From contig NZ_RCVR01000039.1 in the NCBI RefSeq assembly GCF_016107305.1, positions 1 through 43,430 of the forward strand: a stretch of 43,430 nucleotides of DNA, given 5' to 3'. The stretch is from Roseomonas sp. KE2513. GTDB taxonomy: Bacteria > Pseudomonadota > Alphaproteobacteria > Acetobacterales > Acetobacteraceae. The position numbers and the translations under genes are program-made. Every line of letters begins with the position of its first letter. Position 1 is the first letter of the stretch. Under the pieces are notes generated by a model, which ran no database searches, was not told where the DNA came from, and worked only from the letters and a program-made list of their open reading frames with translations. Below are positions 33,169 through 41,044 of the stretch, piece after piece.

Positions 33169-34566
33169 ATGAGTCGCTTGAAGTCCCGTGTGATCGCGCC
33201 CGCGCTGCTGCTGGCGGGCATGGCCCTGGCGACGCCGGCGGGCGCGCAGGAGGCCCGCAGCGTGGCGGAGCTGTTCAGCCGGCCACAGACGCAGGCGCAG
33301 CTTATGCGCATTGAGGTGGCGCTCGCCCGCGTGCAGGCGCGGCGAGGCATCATTCCAAACGAGGCCGCCGAGGAGATCGCCCGCACAGCGACACTCCAGG
33401 CTGTGCCGCCCGCCGCTGTCGCGGAGGAGCAGCGTCGGGTCGGCCATCCCCTCGTCGCCCTTCTGAATGCCTGGGCGCGGGTGGCGCAGAACGGTGCGGG
33501 CGAGTGGATCCACTACGGCGCCACCACGCAGGACATCTACGACACCGCCCAAGTGATCCAGACCCGCGAAGCCATGCGCCGCATGATCGCGACCATGGAG
33601 CGCGCCGAAGACGCCATGCTGCGCCTAGCGGCGGCGCACCGCGCGACGCCGATGATCGGCCGCACGGTGGGCCGCCACGCCCTGCCGATGACCTTCGGCC
33701 TGAAGGTCTCCTCCTGGCTGGCCGAGAACCGCCGCAATATCGACCGAATGAACGGCTGGCTGGCCCGCACGAACACCGGAATGCTCTCGGGCGCGGTGGG
33801 CAGCTACGCGGCGCTAGGCCCCGACGCCTTCGACATCGAGGCGGAGCTGATGAGCGAACTCGGCCTCGGCGTGCCCTGGCCGGTAGACTGGAAGGGCGCC
33901 AAGGACATGTTCGCCGAATACGGCGCCCTGCTCGGCATCGCCGCACGCAGCTGGGCCCGCGTCGCGCAGGAGGTGTTCCTTATGCAGGGAGACGACCTGC
34001 GCGAACTGGGCGACCCGGGCTCGGAGGTCGGCTCCTCCACCATGCCGCACAAGGTGAATCCGGGTCCGTCCCGCGCTGTGGTCGCCCTCGCGCGCGTGGT
34101 GCCGCATCAGGCGGAGGTGCTGAACGAGTGGCAGGTCTCCATCGGGGAGCGAGACCAGATCAGTAATGCCGACACGCTGGGCGAGATCAGCGCGACCATG
34201 GACCGGCTGCTGACCGCGGCAGCCACGATGATGGAGGGGCTGCAGGTCTTCCCGGAGAATATGCTGCGCAATCTCGGGCGCACCAACGGTCTGGTCATGG
34301 CCGAGCACGCGATGTTCCTGTTGGGCGGGCGGGTAGGCAAGCACACGGCGCATGAGGAGGTGCGGCTCGCTGCACGCGCGGCCTGGGAGAGGGGAACGAC
34401 GCTGGTCGAGGAGATCGCGGCGCGACCGGGCATGGGGCCGATCGTCCTCGAGCTCGACCTCGCTAACCAGCTCGACCCGGCCCGCTACCTCGGTCTCGCC
34501 CCAGAGACGACCGACCGAACCATCGCTGCGATCCGCGCGGCCCGGGCCGCAGCGGCACCAAGGTAG
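33169..34566 (+). CDS. Exported lyase of the fumarase/adenylosuccinate lyase superfamily
   Basis: 465 residues from ATG 33169 after GAGGGGAG. Residues 1-26 form a clear Sec signal peptide (SRLKSRV, hydrophobic core ALLLAGMALA, cut after AGA), unusual for this cytoplasmic superfamily. The mature part is a full lyase: C1 region WIHYGATTQDIYDTA, C2 region GRTVGRHALPMTFGLKV, and the C3 signature GSEVGSSTMPHKVNPGPSR (Ser 289/290, Lys 295, Asn 297). In C2 adenylosuccinate lyases have THGQ; here it is TVGR, so the C2 His is missing, closer to carboxymuconate cycloisomerases. It would cleave or form a fumarate-type or cyclic dicarboxylate in the periplasm, beside Bug receptors. Confidence 0.85.
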   Translation: MSRLKSRVIAPALLLAGMALATPAGAQEARSVAELFSRPQTQAQLMRIEVALARVQARRGIIPNEAAEEIARTATLQAVPPAAVAEEQRRVGHPLVALLNAWARVAQNGAGEWIHYGATTQDIYDTAQVIQTREAMRRMIATMERAEDAMLRLAAAHRATPMIGRTVGRHALPMTFGLKVSSWLAENRRNIDRMNGWLARTNTGMLSGAVGSYAALGPDAFDIEAELMSELGLGVPWPVDWKGAKDMFAEYGALLGIAARSWARVAQEVFLMQGDDLRELGDPGSEVGSSTMPHKVNPGPSRAVVALARVVPHQAEVLNEWQVSIGERDQISNADTLGEISATMDRLLTAAATMMEGLQVFPENMLRNLGRTNGLVMAEHAMFLLGGRVGKHTAHEEVRLAARAAWERGTTLVEEIAARPGMGPIVLELDLANQLDPARYLGLAPETTDRTIAAIRAARAAAAPR

Positions 34567-34604
34567 GAAGGCCAGCTCAAACGGGTTCGGAGAGGAGATA
34601 CTGC

Positions 34605-35262
34605 ATGAAGACGGACCTCCTGATGGGGAGAAGGGCGCTCGCCGCCGCCTTGGCGCTGCCGGCCCTCCGCGCCACCGGCGCTAGTGCCCAAGCCGCCTAC
34701 CCGGATCGCACCATCCGCATCGTCAATCCTTTCCCGCCCGGCTCCCCCTTCGACCTCCTGGCGCGGTTGGCGACGGACCGGCTAGACCGGGAGTTCGGCA
34801 AGCCCGTCGTGGTCGAGAGTCGCAGCAGTGCTGGCGGCACGATCGGCACCGCCGCCGTCGCGCGTTCCCCGGCGGACGGGTACACGTTGCTTGTCCACTC
34901 TACCTCAATGCTCTCCACCTCCTCCTATCTCTATCGAGCGCTTCCCTACGACATGGCGCGAGACCCGGTCTCCGGTGGTGCTGGAGGTGCCCACGACGCG
35001 GGAGGCGGGGCTGGATGGCCTTTCGCTGCCAATGGGAGCCCTCGGCCTCTACGCGCCCGCTGGAATCCCTGCGGAGATGCGCAATCAGATCGCGGCTGTG
35101 CTGACCCGGGTGGTGCAGACCGATGCGGACATGCAGGCGCGACTGGCAGGGGCAGGGCTGAACGAGGGAATTCTGACAGGGGAGGAGTATTCCGCCCGGC
35201 TGTTGCAGGAGCGCGATTTCTACGCCGGCCTGATCCGCCAAGCCGGCATCGAGCCAGAATAA
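34605..35262 (+). pseudogene. Bug-family receptor with internal deletion
   Basis: Starts at ATG 34605 with a signal peptide (GRRALAAALALPALRATGAS) and the normal first domain (IRIVNPFPPGSPFDLLARLA, KPVVVESRSSAGGTIGTAAV, YRALPYDMARD). At about 34975-34985 it jumps, in another frame, to the C-terminal part LEVPTTREAGLDGLSLPMGA, GLYAPAGIPAEMRNQIAAVL, ending IRQAGIEPE at 35262. About 120 residues that carry the ligand loops of the second domain are missing and the frames no longer match. It is a deletion derivative of a gene like the one at 31015. Confidence 0.85.
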
Positions 35263-35273
35263 GGGAGTACGAG

Positions 35274-36029
35274 ATGCGCTTGGCAGACAAGGTGGCAATC
35301 GTCACCGGTGGTGGCTCGGGCTTCGGCGAGGGCATCGCCAAGCGCTACGCAGAGGAGGGGGCGCACGTCCTCGTCGCGGACATCAATCCCGACGGCGGGG
35401 ACCGCGTGGCGGGCGAGATTGCGGCGGCGGGAGCAGGGCATCGCGTGGCCTTCGTGCGCACGGATGTCACCCAGGACGCCTCCATGGCGGCGATGGTGCA
35501 AGCCTGCCTGGAGCGCTTTGGGCGGCTAGACATCATGGTGAACAACGCCGACACCAGCCAGCCGAACGGGCCAATGCTGAACGTTTCAGAGGAAGTCTTC
35601 GACCACCTCTTCGCGATTAACGTGAAGTCCATCTTCCTCTCGGCCCGCCACGTCGTGCCTGTAATGCGTGCACAGGAGAGCGGGGGCTGCCTCGTCAATG
35701 ATACCTCTGTTGCCGCGATCCGGCCGCGCGCCGGGCAGACCTGGCACTCTGGCGTGAAGGGGGCCGCGTCGACCATGAGCAAGGCGATGGCGGCGGAGCT
35801 TGCGCCCGAACGAATTCGGGTGAACGCGATCTGCCCTGTAGCCGGCGAGACGCCGTTGCTCCTACCGAAGCTGATGCCAGAGAGGCGTGCTGCCTTCGAG
35901 GCGAGCATCCCGCTTGGCCGCCTGGCACGGCCGCGCGACGTTGCCAATGCGGCTCTTTATCTCGCCTCCGACGAGGCGGAGTTCATCACTGGTGTCGCGC
36001 TGGAGGTGGATGGCGGCCGAGCCATTTAA
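35274..36029 (+). CDS. SDR-family protein lacking the catalytic tyrosine
   Basis: 251 residues from ATG 35274 (AGGGAG upstream), 11 bp after the broken Bug gene. Cofactor motif TGGGSGFGEG (11-20), Asp at the end of the second strand (VADINPDG) favouring NAD(H), NNAD for NNAG (90-93), Asn 116 and Ser 145 (VNDTSVAA) in place. The active-site Y-x3-K reads H158-S-G-V-K162, with codon CAC at 35745-35747, where relatives have Tyr. PVAGETPLL and ITGVALEVDGG are typical of the glucose-1-dehydrogenase/3-oxoacyl reductase branch. The reading frame is intact, but normal hydride transfer chemistry is doubtful. Confidence 0.85.
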   Translation: MRLADKVAIVTGGGSGFGEGIAKRYAEEGAHVLVADINPDGGDRVAGEIAAAGAGHRVAFVRTDVTQDASMAAMVQACLERFGRLDIMVNNADTSQPNGPMLNVSEEVFDHLFAINVKSIFLSARHVVPVMRAQESGGCLVNDTSVAAIRPRAGQTWHSGVKGAASTMSKAMAAELAPERIRVNAICPVAGETPLLLPKLMPERRAAFEASIPLGRLARPRDVANAALYLASDEAEFITGVALEVDGGRAI

Positions 36030-36289
36030 CGGCGGGACTGATCACCTGACAGAGACATCGCCCAGAACGATTTCTTTATGCTGAAGCCTGAAATGATGAA
36101 GAATTTACCCTGGTTAGGCTATTAAGCCGAATTTGCTTCACAGCCAGCGGAGCCTGGATCACCAGCTTTGGAGAATACGGGGCATGCCCTGCTTGCCAAG
36201 CGAGTTCAACTTGCAGAAGGGCGGACCAAGCTATCACACCGCGGTCGCCCGATCGTAATTTTCAAGAACAATGAAGTGGAGGAAGTGTG

Positions 36290-37618
36290 ATGCGTCTTTT
36301 GATGATTGCCTTGTTCCTTCTAACTGGCGTGTTCGCGAGCCACGCCAGCTTTGCCCAGAGCAATCCGCGCTTCGTGCCTCTGCCACCGGCCATGGGCGCG
36401 CTTTACCTTCCGGACGGGAATTCCCAGCCGCGGGTCGGTGTCATCCTGATGCACCGAACAGCGAACTACATGTCGCACCCGGCCTGCACCGAGCTGTCGG
36501 CACGGGGCTTTGCTGTCCTTTGCATGAACCCGCGCTTCGTCAACAATGAGGTGCAGGTGAATTGGGATCGCATAGCACTGGACGTAAAGGCAGGTGTCGA
36601 GTTCATGCGGCGGCAACCCGGCATCGAAAGGGTTTTGCTCTTCGGTCATAGTGGTGGCGGACCGACGATGAGCTTCTATCAGGCGGTGGCAGAGAACGGG
36701 ATCGCCTACTGTCAGGATCCCCAGCGCATTATCCCCTGCTCTGACGATCTGCGCGGACTGCCCCGTGCCGATGGGGTTATCTTTGTCGACGCGCATCCTG
36801 GTCAGCCCGTAATGGTGATGCGAGCGCTGGTCCCTGCAATCCGTTCGGAGCAAAATCCTCCCGAACGGCAGTTGAGTCAGGATCTGGACCCGCTGCTACC
36901 GGCAAACGGATACAATCCGCATGGCAATTCGCACTACTCTCAGGACTTCGTTCGGCGCTACATTGAGGGGCAAGCAAGGCGCATGGACACTATACGGGAG
37001 GAGGCGCAAACGCGCTGGGAGCGTGTGCGCAGTGGCACCTATCCCTACCCAGACAACGATATCGTTGTCATTCCTCGGGCAGGAAACCCCGGTGCCGGTC
37101 CTGCGGGTTCAATCTACATCAGCCAGTTTGACCCAAGCATGGACGCCTTCAACACCACTCGGCAACCGCGTAAGCTGCTCCGGAATGAAGGAAGCATAGC
37201 AGTTCAGCCAATCCGCAGTGTCATCGTGCCCGATCAATCCATTGCGCAAAGCGCATTGACCTTTGATTTTGGCACGAAGATCCTGAGCCTTCGCGCATTT
37301 CTCACTGCCAATGCGGTTCGTGCGACCGATTCAGCGGAGGGGATCGACCACTGCTCGAGCAACAACTCTACAGTTTGTGCGGTGCAGGCAATTTCTGTCC
37401 CTGTAATCTTCGTTGGTGCAGGCGGCTTCGTCTTTATCCGTGATAATGAGATTGCTTTCGAACACGCCAGGAGTTCTGACAAGGACCTCATCTATATCGA
37501 AGGATCGAACCACGGCCTCGGTCCGTGCACTCCTTGTGAGACTACGCCTGGGCAGTACGCCAACGTGACACGCAACTTGTTTGATCACCTTCGCGACTGG
37601 ATCAACGCTCGGTTCTGA
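36290..37618 (+). CDS. Secreted alpha/beta hydrolase, low GC
   Basis: 442 residues from ATG 36290 after GGAGGA. Sec signal peptide to about residue 23 (LLMIALFLLTGVFASHASFA). Alpha/beta hydrolase fold: GVILMHRTANYMSHPACTEL (oxyanion strand), FAVLCMNPR, nucleophile elbow GHSGGG with Ser 121, a long insertion (about 200-320), and IEGSNHGLGPC near the end with the likely catalytic His. Cys pairs (Y-C-Q...IIPCSDD; HCSSNN...TVC; GPCTPC) suggest periplasmic disulfides. Codon use and base composition are clearly less GC-rich than in the neighbours, pointing to transfer. It has its own leader region and a hairpin terminator, so it is likely a single-gene unit. The substrate is unknown; an ester is plausible. 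Confidence 0.8.
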   Translation: MRLLMIALFLLTGVFASHASFAQSNPRFVPLPPAMGALYLPDGNSQPRVGVILMHRTANYMSHPACTELSARGFAVLCMNPRFVNNEVQVNWDRIALDVKAGVEFMRRQPGIERVLLFGHSGGGPTMSFYQAVAENGIAYCQDPQRIIPCSDDLRGLPRADGVIFVDAHPGQPVMVMRALVPAIRSEQNPPERQLSQDLDPLLPANGYNPHGNSHYSQDFVRRYIEGQARRMDTIREEAQTRWERVRSGTYPYPDNDIVVIPRAGNPGAGPAGSIYISQFDPSMDAFNTTRQPRKLLRNEGSIAVQPIRSVIVPDQSIAQSALTFDFGTKILSLRAFLTANAVRATDSAEGIDHCSSNNSTVCAVQAISVPVIFVGAGGFVFIRDNEIAFEHARSSDKDLIYIEGSNHGLGPCTPCETTPGQYANVTRNLFDHLRDWINARF

Positions 37619-37638
37619 GTCGGCTTCGTCCGGGATCT

Positions 37639-37664
37639 GCTCCGCTTGAGGGTGCGGAGCTTTC
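37639..37664 (+). terminator. Hairpin terminator after the hydrolase
   Basis: GCTCCGC (37639-37645), 8-base loop, GCGGAGC (37654-37660), then TTTC. The 7-bp stem is perfect and lies about 20 bp after the hydrolase stop. The T tract is short, so termination may be partial. Confidence 0.55.
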
Positions 37665-37849
37665 GAGTCTCGCGCTCTGTTAGCGCAGTTGTGCCTGGCG
37701 CAGGTCCTCGTGCGTGGCGCTCTGTGGGCGGGGCAGCTAGGTCAAGCGTGAGCGTTCCCTGGCACGGGTCCCTGGATCGGCTTGCGAGAGGTTGCGGTTC
37801 CGGACAAGCTGGCGGCCTTAGGCTGGCAAAGCCGGGGAGGAAACAAGGA

Positions 37850-38845
37850 TTGCGTAACGGGCTTGGAACCGGTCGTCGCGCTGTCCTGGTGCTCGGTGCC
37901 GCTGCGCTACCCGCAAGCCGCGCCTGGGCCCAGCCACCACCCGCCTGGAAGCCGACGAGGCCTGTCCGGCTGGTCGTCGGTTTCCCACCCGGCGGCTTCA
38001 CGGACATCCTAGCCCGTGTCATTGCGCCTCTGCTGCAGGCACGCCTGGACCAATCCATTGTGGTGGAGAACCGCGGCGGCGCCGCTGGCATTATCGGCGC
38101 CGAAGCCGTGGCACGCGCAGTACCAGATGGAACGACCCTGCTGCTGGGCCATTCCACGGCCAACGCGATCGCGGCGAACCTTGCCCAGCGCCTCTCCTAC
38201 GACCCGCGAACCGCCTTCACACCCATCACGCTCGTGGCTGCGCAGCCTCACGCGCTGCTAGTCAACGCAGCCGCTCCCTATGTTGACATCGGCGCATTCC
38301 TGGCCGCCGCCAGGCAGGCACCGGGCCGCCTGACCTACGCCTCCTCAGGAGTTGCCTCGGTGCAGCACGTGGCTGGGGAGATGCTGCGCGCAGCAACGGG
38401 CATCGATGTGGTGCACGTCCCCTATCGCGGTACCGGCCCTGCCCTGGCCGACCTTGCCGGTGGGCAGGTGGACTTCGTGATCGACGGCTTGGCCGGTGCG
38501 GCACCGCTGATCAGCGGGGGGCGGATTCGTCCCCTTGCGGTTAGCACGGCCCAGCGCGTGCCGCGCCTGCCTTACCTGCCCACCCTGGCCGAGGCGGGCG
38601 CTCCTGGCTTTGAGATCCGGTCCTGGTTTGGCCTCTTCGCGCCGGCCGGATTGCCTGAAGCAGCGGTGGAGGCCCTTTACGCTGCGGCCACGGACGCCCT
38701 GGCTCGGCCCGAGATGCTACGGGTGCTGAGCGATGCCTCGGCCGAGGCGGGCGGGATGCCGCCGGCCGCTTTTGCCGACTTTGTCAGAGGCGAGATCGCC
38801 AGATATCGCGATGTGGCCGCTCACATGCGCATCGCTGTGGAATAG
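37850..38845 (+). CDS. Bug-family (TctC) periplasmic receptor
   Basis: 331 residues when started at TTG 37850, which follows GGGGAGGAAA by about 9 bases and directly precedes the signal peptide (TGRRAVLVLGAAALPASRAWA, cut before QPP); upstream in-frame starts give a non-hydrophobic Arg-rich leader. The double Arg may direct Tat export. Bug marks: VRLVVGFPPGGFTDILARVI, QSIVVENRGGAAGIIGAEAV, VPDGTTLLLG, VVHVPYRGTGPALADLAGG and LPTLAEAGAPGFEIRSWFGL. It is followed 10 bp later by another Bug gene, then a tartrate-dehydratase-like gene, so these form one operon. Confidence 0.9.
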   Translation: MRNGLGTGRRAVLVLGAAALPASRAWAQPPPAWKPTRPVRLVVGFPPGGFTDILARVIAPLLQARLDQSIVVENRGGAAGIIGAEAVARAVPDGTTLLLGHSTANAIAANLAQRLSYDPRTAFTPITLVAAQPHALLVNAAAPYVDIGAFLAAARQAPGRLTYASSGVASVQHVAGEMLRAATGIDVVHVPYRGTGPALADLAGGQVDFVIDGLAGAAPLISGGRIRPLAVSTAQRVPRLPYLPTLAEAGAPGFEIRSWFGLFAPAGLPEAAVEALYAAATDALARPEMLRVLSDASAEAGGMPPAAFADFVRGEIARYRDVAAHMRIAVE

Positions 38846-38855
38846 GGGTTCGGCC

Positions 38856-39839
38856 ATGAACGCAACTCGCCGCCGTCTGCTGGCCCTGGCTGCGCCGGCC
38901 CTCATCGCTCAGGTGGGGCGAGCCCAGGCATCCTGGGCACCCAGTCGCCCAGTCCGCATGCTCGTGCCTTTCGCGGCCGGCGGTCCAACAGACATCATCG
39001 CCCGCCTGCTGCAGGAACCACTGGCCGCAGGGCTGGGGCAGCCGGTCGTCGTCGAGAATCGGCCTGGGGCCGGCGGCAATATCGGCATCCAAGCGGTGGC
39101 GCGTGCAGCACCTGACGGGCACACACTGCTGTTCTGCTCCTCTGCTTTCGCAGCGAATCCAGGACTGCAGCCAGCGGATCGGCCAGCGCTCTACGATCCA
39201 TTGCGCGACTTCGCGCCTATCACTGTCGCTGTCACCTCCCCCAATGCCATCGTGGCGCATCCCGGATCCGGGATCGGCAGCCTTGCGGCCATGGTGACGC
39301 GTGCACGGGCTGAACCGGGGCGGCTCGACTACTCCAGTCCGGGCAGCGGCACCGGCCCGCACCTGACGGCCGAGATGTTCCGCCGCGCGGTCGGGATCGA
39401 CCTGACCCATGTGCCCTTCAACGGTGGCGCGCCGGGGATTCAGGCTGTGCTGGCTGGAACGGTGCCACTCGGCTTCTCCGCGATGCCGGCTGCGCAAACG
39501 CATATCCGTGGCGGCGCTCTGATTGGGCTTGCAACCACTGGTCCGGAGCGCTGGCCTGACCTGCCGGATATGCCGACTGTCGGTGAGGTCGTGCTGCCGG
39601 GCTTCCAGGCGGAGACTTGGCAGTCGATGCTCGCGCCGGCCGGAACCCCCTCAGCTACGACCGCGCGCATTGCGGAAGTCGTCGCTACGGCGCTGCGTGG
39701 AGCTGCTGCGGAGCAGCGCCTGCGCAGCATCGGCTTCCGCCCGGTTGCGAGCACGCCCGCCGCCTTCGCCGCACAACTCGCCACCGAGGTGCCCGCCCTC
39801 GCGGCGCTGGTGCGCGAAGCCGGCATCCGCGCCGACTGA
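38856..39839 (+). CDS. Bug-family (TctC) periplasmic receptor
   Basis: 327 residues from ATG 38856, 10 bp after the previous Bug gene; upstream sequence is GGGGTT-rich with no strong Shine-Dalgarno, so it may be translated by coupling. Signal peptide NATRRRLLALAAPALIAQVG to about residue 24 (GRA before QAS). Bug marks: VRMLVPFAAGGPTDIIARLL, QPVVVENRPGAGGNIGIQAV, APDGHTLLFC, PGSGTGPHLTAEMF, THVPFNGGAPGIQAVLAG and MPTVGEVVLPGFQAETWQSM. The pair differs strongly in sequence from its neighbour, so they are not a recent tandem duplication and may bind different ligands. Confidence 0.9.
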   Translation: MNATRRRLLALAAPALIAQVGRAQASWAPSRPVRMLVPFAAGGPTDIIARLLQEPLAAGLGQPVVVENRPGAGGNIGIQAVARAAPDGHTLLFCSSAFAANPGLQPADRPALYDPLRDFAPITVAVTSPNAIVAHPGSGIGSLAAMVTRARAEPGRLDYSSPGSGTGPHLTAEMFRRAVGIDLTHVPFNGGAPGIQAVLAGTVPLGFSAMPAAQTHIRGGALIGLATTGPERWPDLPDMPTVGEVVLPGFQAETWQSMLAPAGTPSATTARIAEVVATALRGAAAEQRLRSIGFRPVASTPAAFAAQLATEVPALAALVREAGIRAD

Positions 39840-39852
39840 AGGAACCGAGACC

Positions 39853-41016
39853 CTGCGAATCCTTGACATCCGCGAGATGGCCGTGCCCGTCCGCTCCTCT
39901 ATGCGGAACGCCGCCTTCGACTTTGGAGAGATGAACACCTCCATCGTGGCTGTGGTCACGGACCGAGTGGCAGAGGGGCGGCCGGTGGTCGGCTACGCCT
40001 TCAATGGCACCGGCCGCTACGCCTGCGGCGCGACGATGCGTGACCGCTTCATCCCCCGCCTCCTAGGTGAGGCACCGGACGCGCTACTGGACGCGGAGGG
40101 CTTCGTCGACCCTGAACGCTGCCTTCCGGTGATGAACCGGCGCGAGAAGCCGGGCGGTGACGCCGAGCGCGCCTGGGCCATTGGCACGATCGAGACGGCG
40201 CTGTGGGACGCCACCGCCAAGGCGCGGGGCCAGCCGCTCTGGTCCTTGCTTGCCCGCCGCTACGGTCCGGGCAGTCCGGGCGGGCGCGTGAGCTGCTATG
40301 TCGGAGGCGGCTGGTACAAGCCGGGCCAGACCGTGGCAGACCTGCAGGACGAGATGCGCCGGCACCGCGACGCCGGCTACGTTCAACTCAAGACCAAGGT
40401 GGGCGGCCTGCCGATTGACGAGGACCAGCGACGAATCGAGGGCGTTCTCGCCATAGTGGGCGAGGGGGCCAATCTCGCGGTCGATGCCAACGGCGCCTTC
40501 GACCGTGAGCGCGCGCTCGCCTATGCCGCAATGCTCGCGCCTTACGGCCTGCGCTGGTTCGAGGAGCCGGTGCACCCGCTTGACCTGGCGCTCTACGCTG
40601 AGGTCTGCGGCGCCTACGCGCCTCCCATTGGCACGGGCGAGAACCTCTACTCGCTGCAGGACCTGACCAACATGGTCCGCTTCGGCGGGCTGCGGCCGGA
40701 TCGCGACATCCTGCAGGTGGATCCGCCTCAGGCCTTCGGTGTCGCAACCTTCGTCCGCATCGTCGCTATGGCAGAGGCGGCTGGCTTCTCGCGAGCGCAG
40801 ATCTTCCCGCATGGCGGCAACCAGATGTCCCTGGCGGTGGTGGGCGGCCTTGGGCTCGGCGGGTGTGAATCCTATCCCGGCGTGTTCGGCGCCTTTGCCG
40901 GCTATGCCGATGACGCTCGCGTGGAGGAGGGCTGGCTCCGCCTTCCTGACCGCCCTGGTATCGGGTTCGAAGGGCAGGCTGAACTCTATGCCATCATGAA
41001 GGATGTCGGCGCTTAA
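39853..41016 (+). CDS. tarD: Enolase-superfamily dehydratase, D-tartrate dehydratase-like
   Basis: 387 residues if started at CTG 39853 (AAGGAACC upstream). The conserved N-terminus RILDIREMAVPVRSSMRNA begins there, while the first ATG (39877) would remove strand 1. Active site: Lys 180/182 (QLKTKVGG), Asp 211 (VDANGAF), Glu 237 (RWFEEPV), Glu 263 (GTGENLY), His 320 (FPHGGNQMS). As I recall them, the Bradyrhizobium tartrate dehydratase residues (Lys184, Asp213, Glu239, Glu265, His322) match with a constant offset of two. DAERAWAIGTIETALWDA, GYAFNGTGRYACG and LGGCESYPGVFGAFAGY also match that subfamily. It likely dehydrates a tartrate-like diacid to an oxoacid. Confidence 0.82.
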   Translation: MRILDIREMAVPVRSSMRNAAFDFGEMNTSIVAVVTDRVAEGRPVVGYAFNGTGRYACGATMRDRFIPRLLGEAPDALLDAEGFVDPERCLPVMNRREKPGGDAERAWAIGTIETALWDATAKARGQPLWSLLARRYGPGSPGGRVSCYVGGGWYKPGQTVADLQDEMRRHRDAGYVQLKTKVGGLPIDEDQRRIEGVLAIVGEGANLAVDANGAFDRERALAYAAMLAPYGLRWFEEPVHPLDLALYAEVCGAYAPPIGTGENLYSLQDLTNMVRFGGLRPDRDILQVDPPQAFGVATFVRIVAMAEAAGFSRAQIFPHGGNQMSLAVVGGLGLGGCESYPGVFGAFAGYADDARVEEGWLRLPDRPGIGFEGQAELYAIMKDVGA

Positions 41017-41044
41017 TCAGGTGTTCGCCACGAGGAGGAAAACA

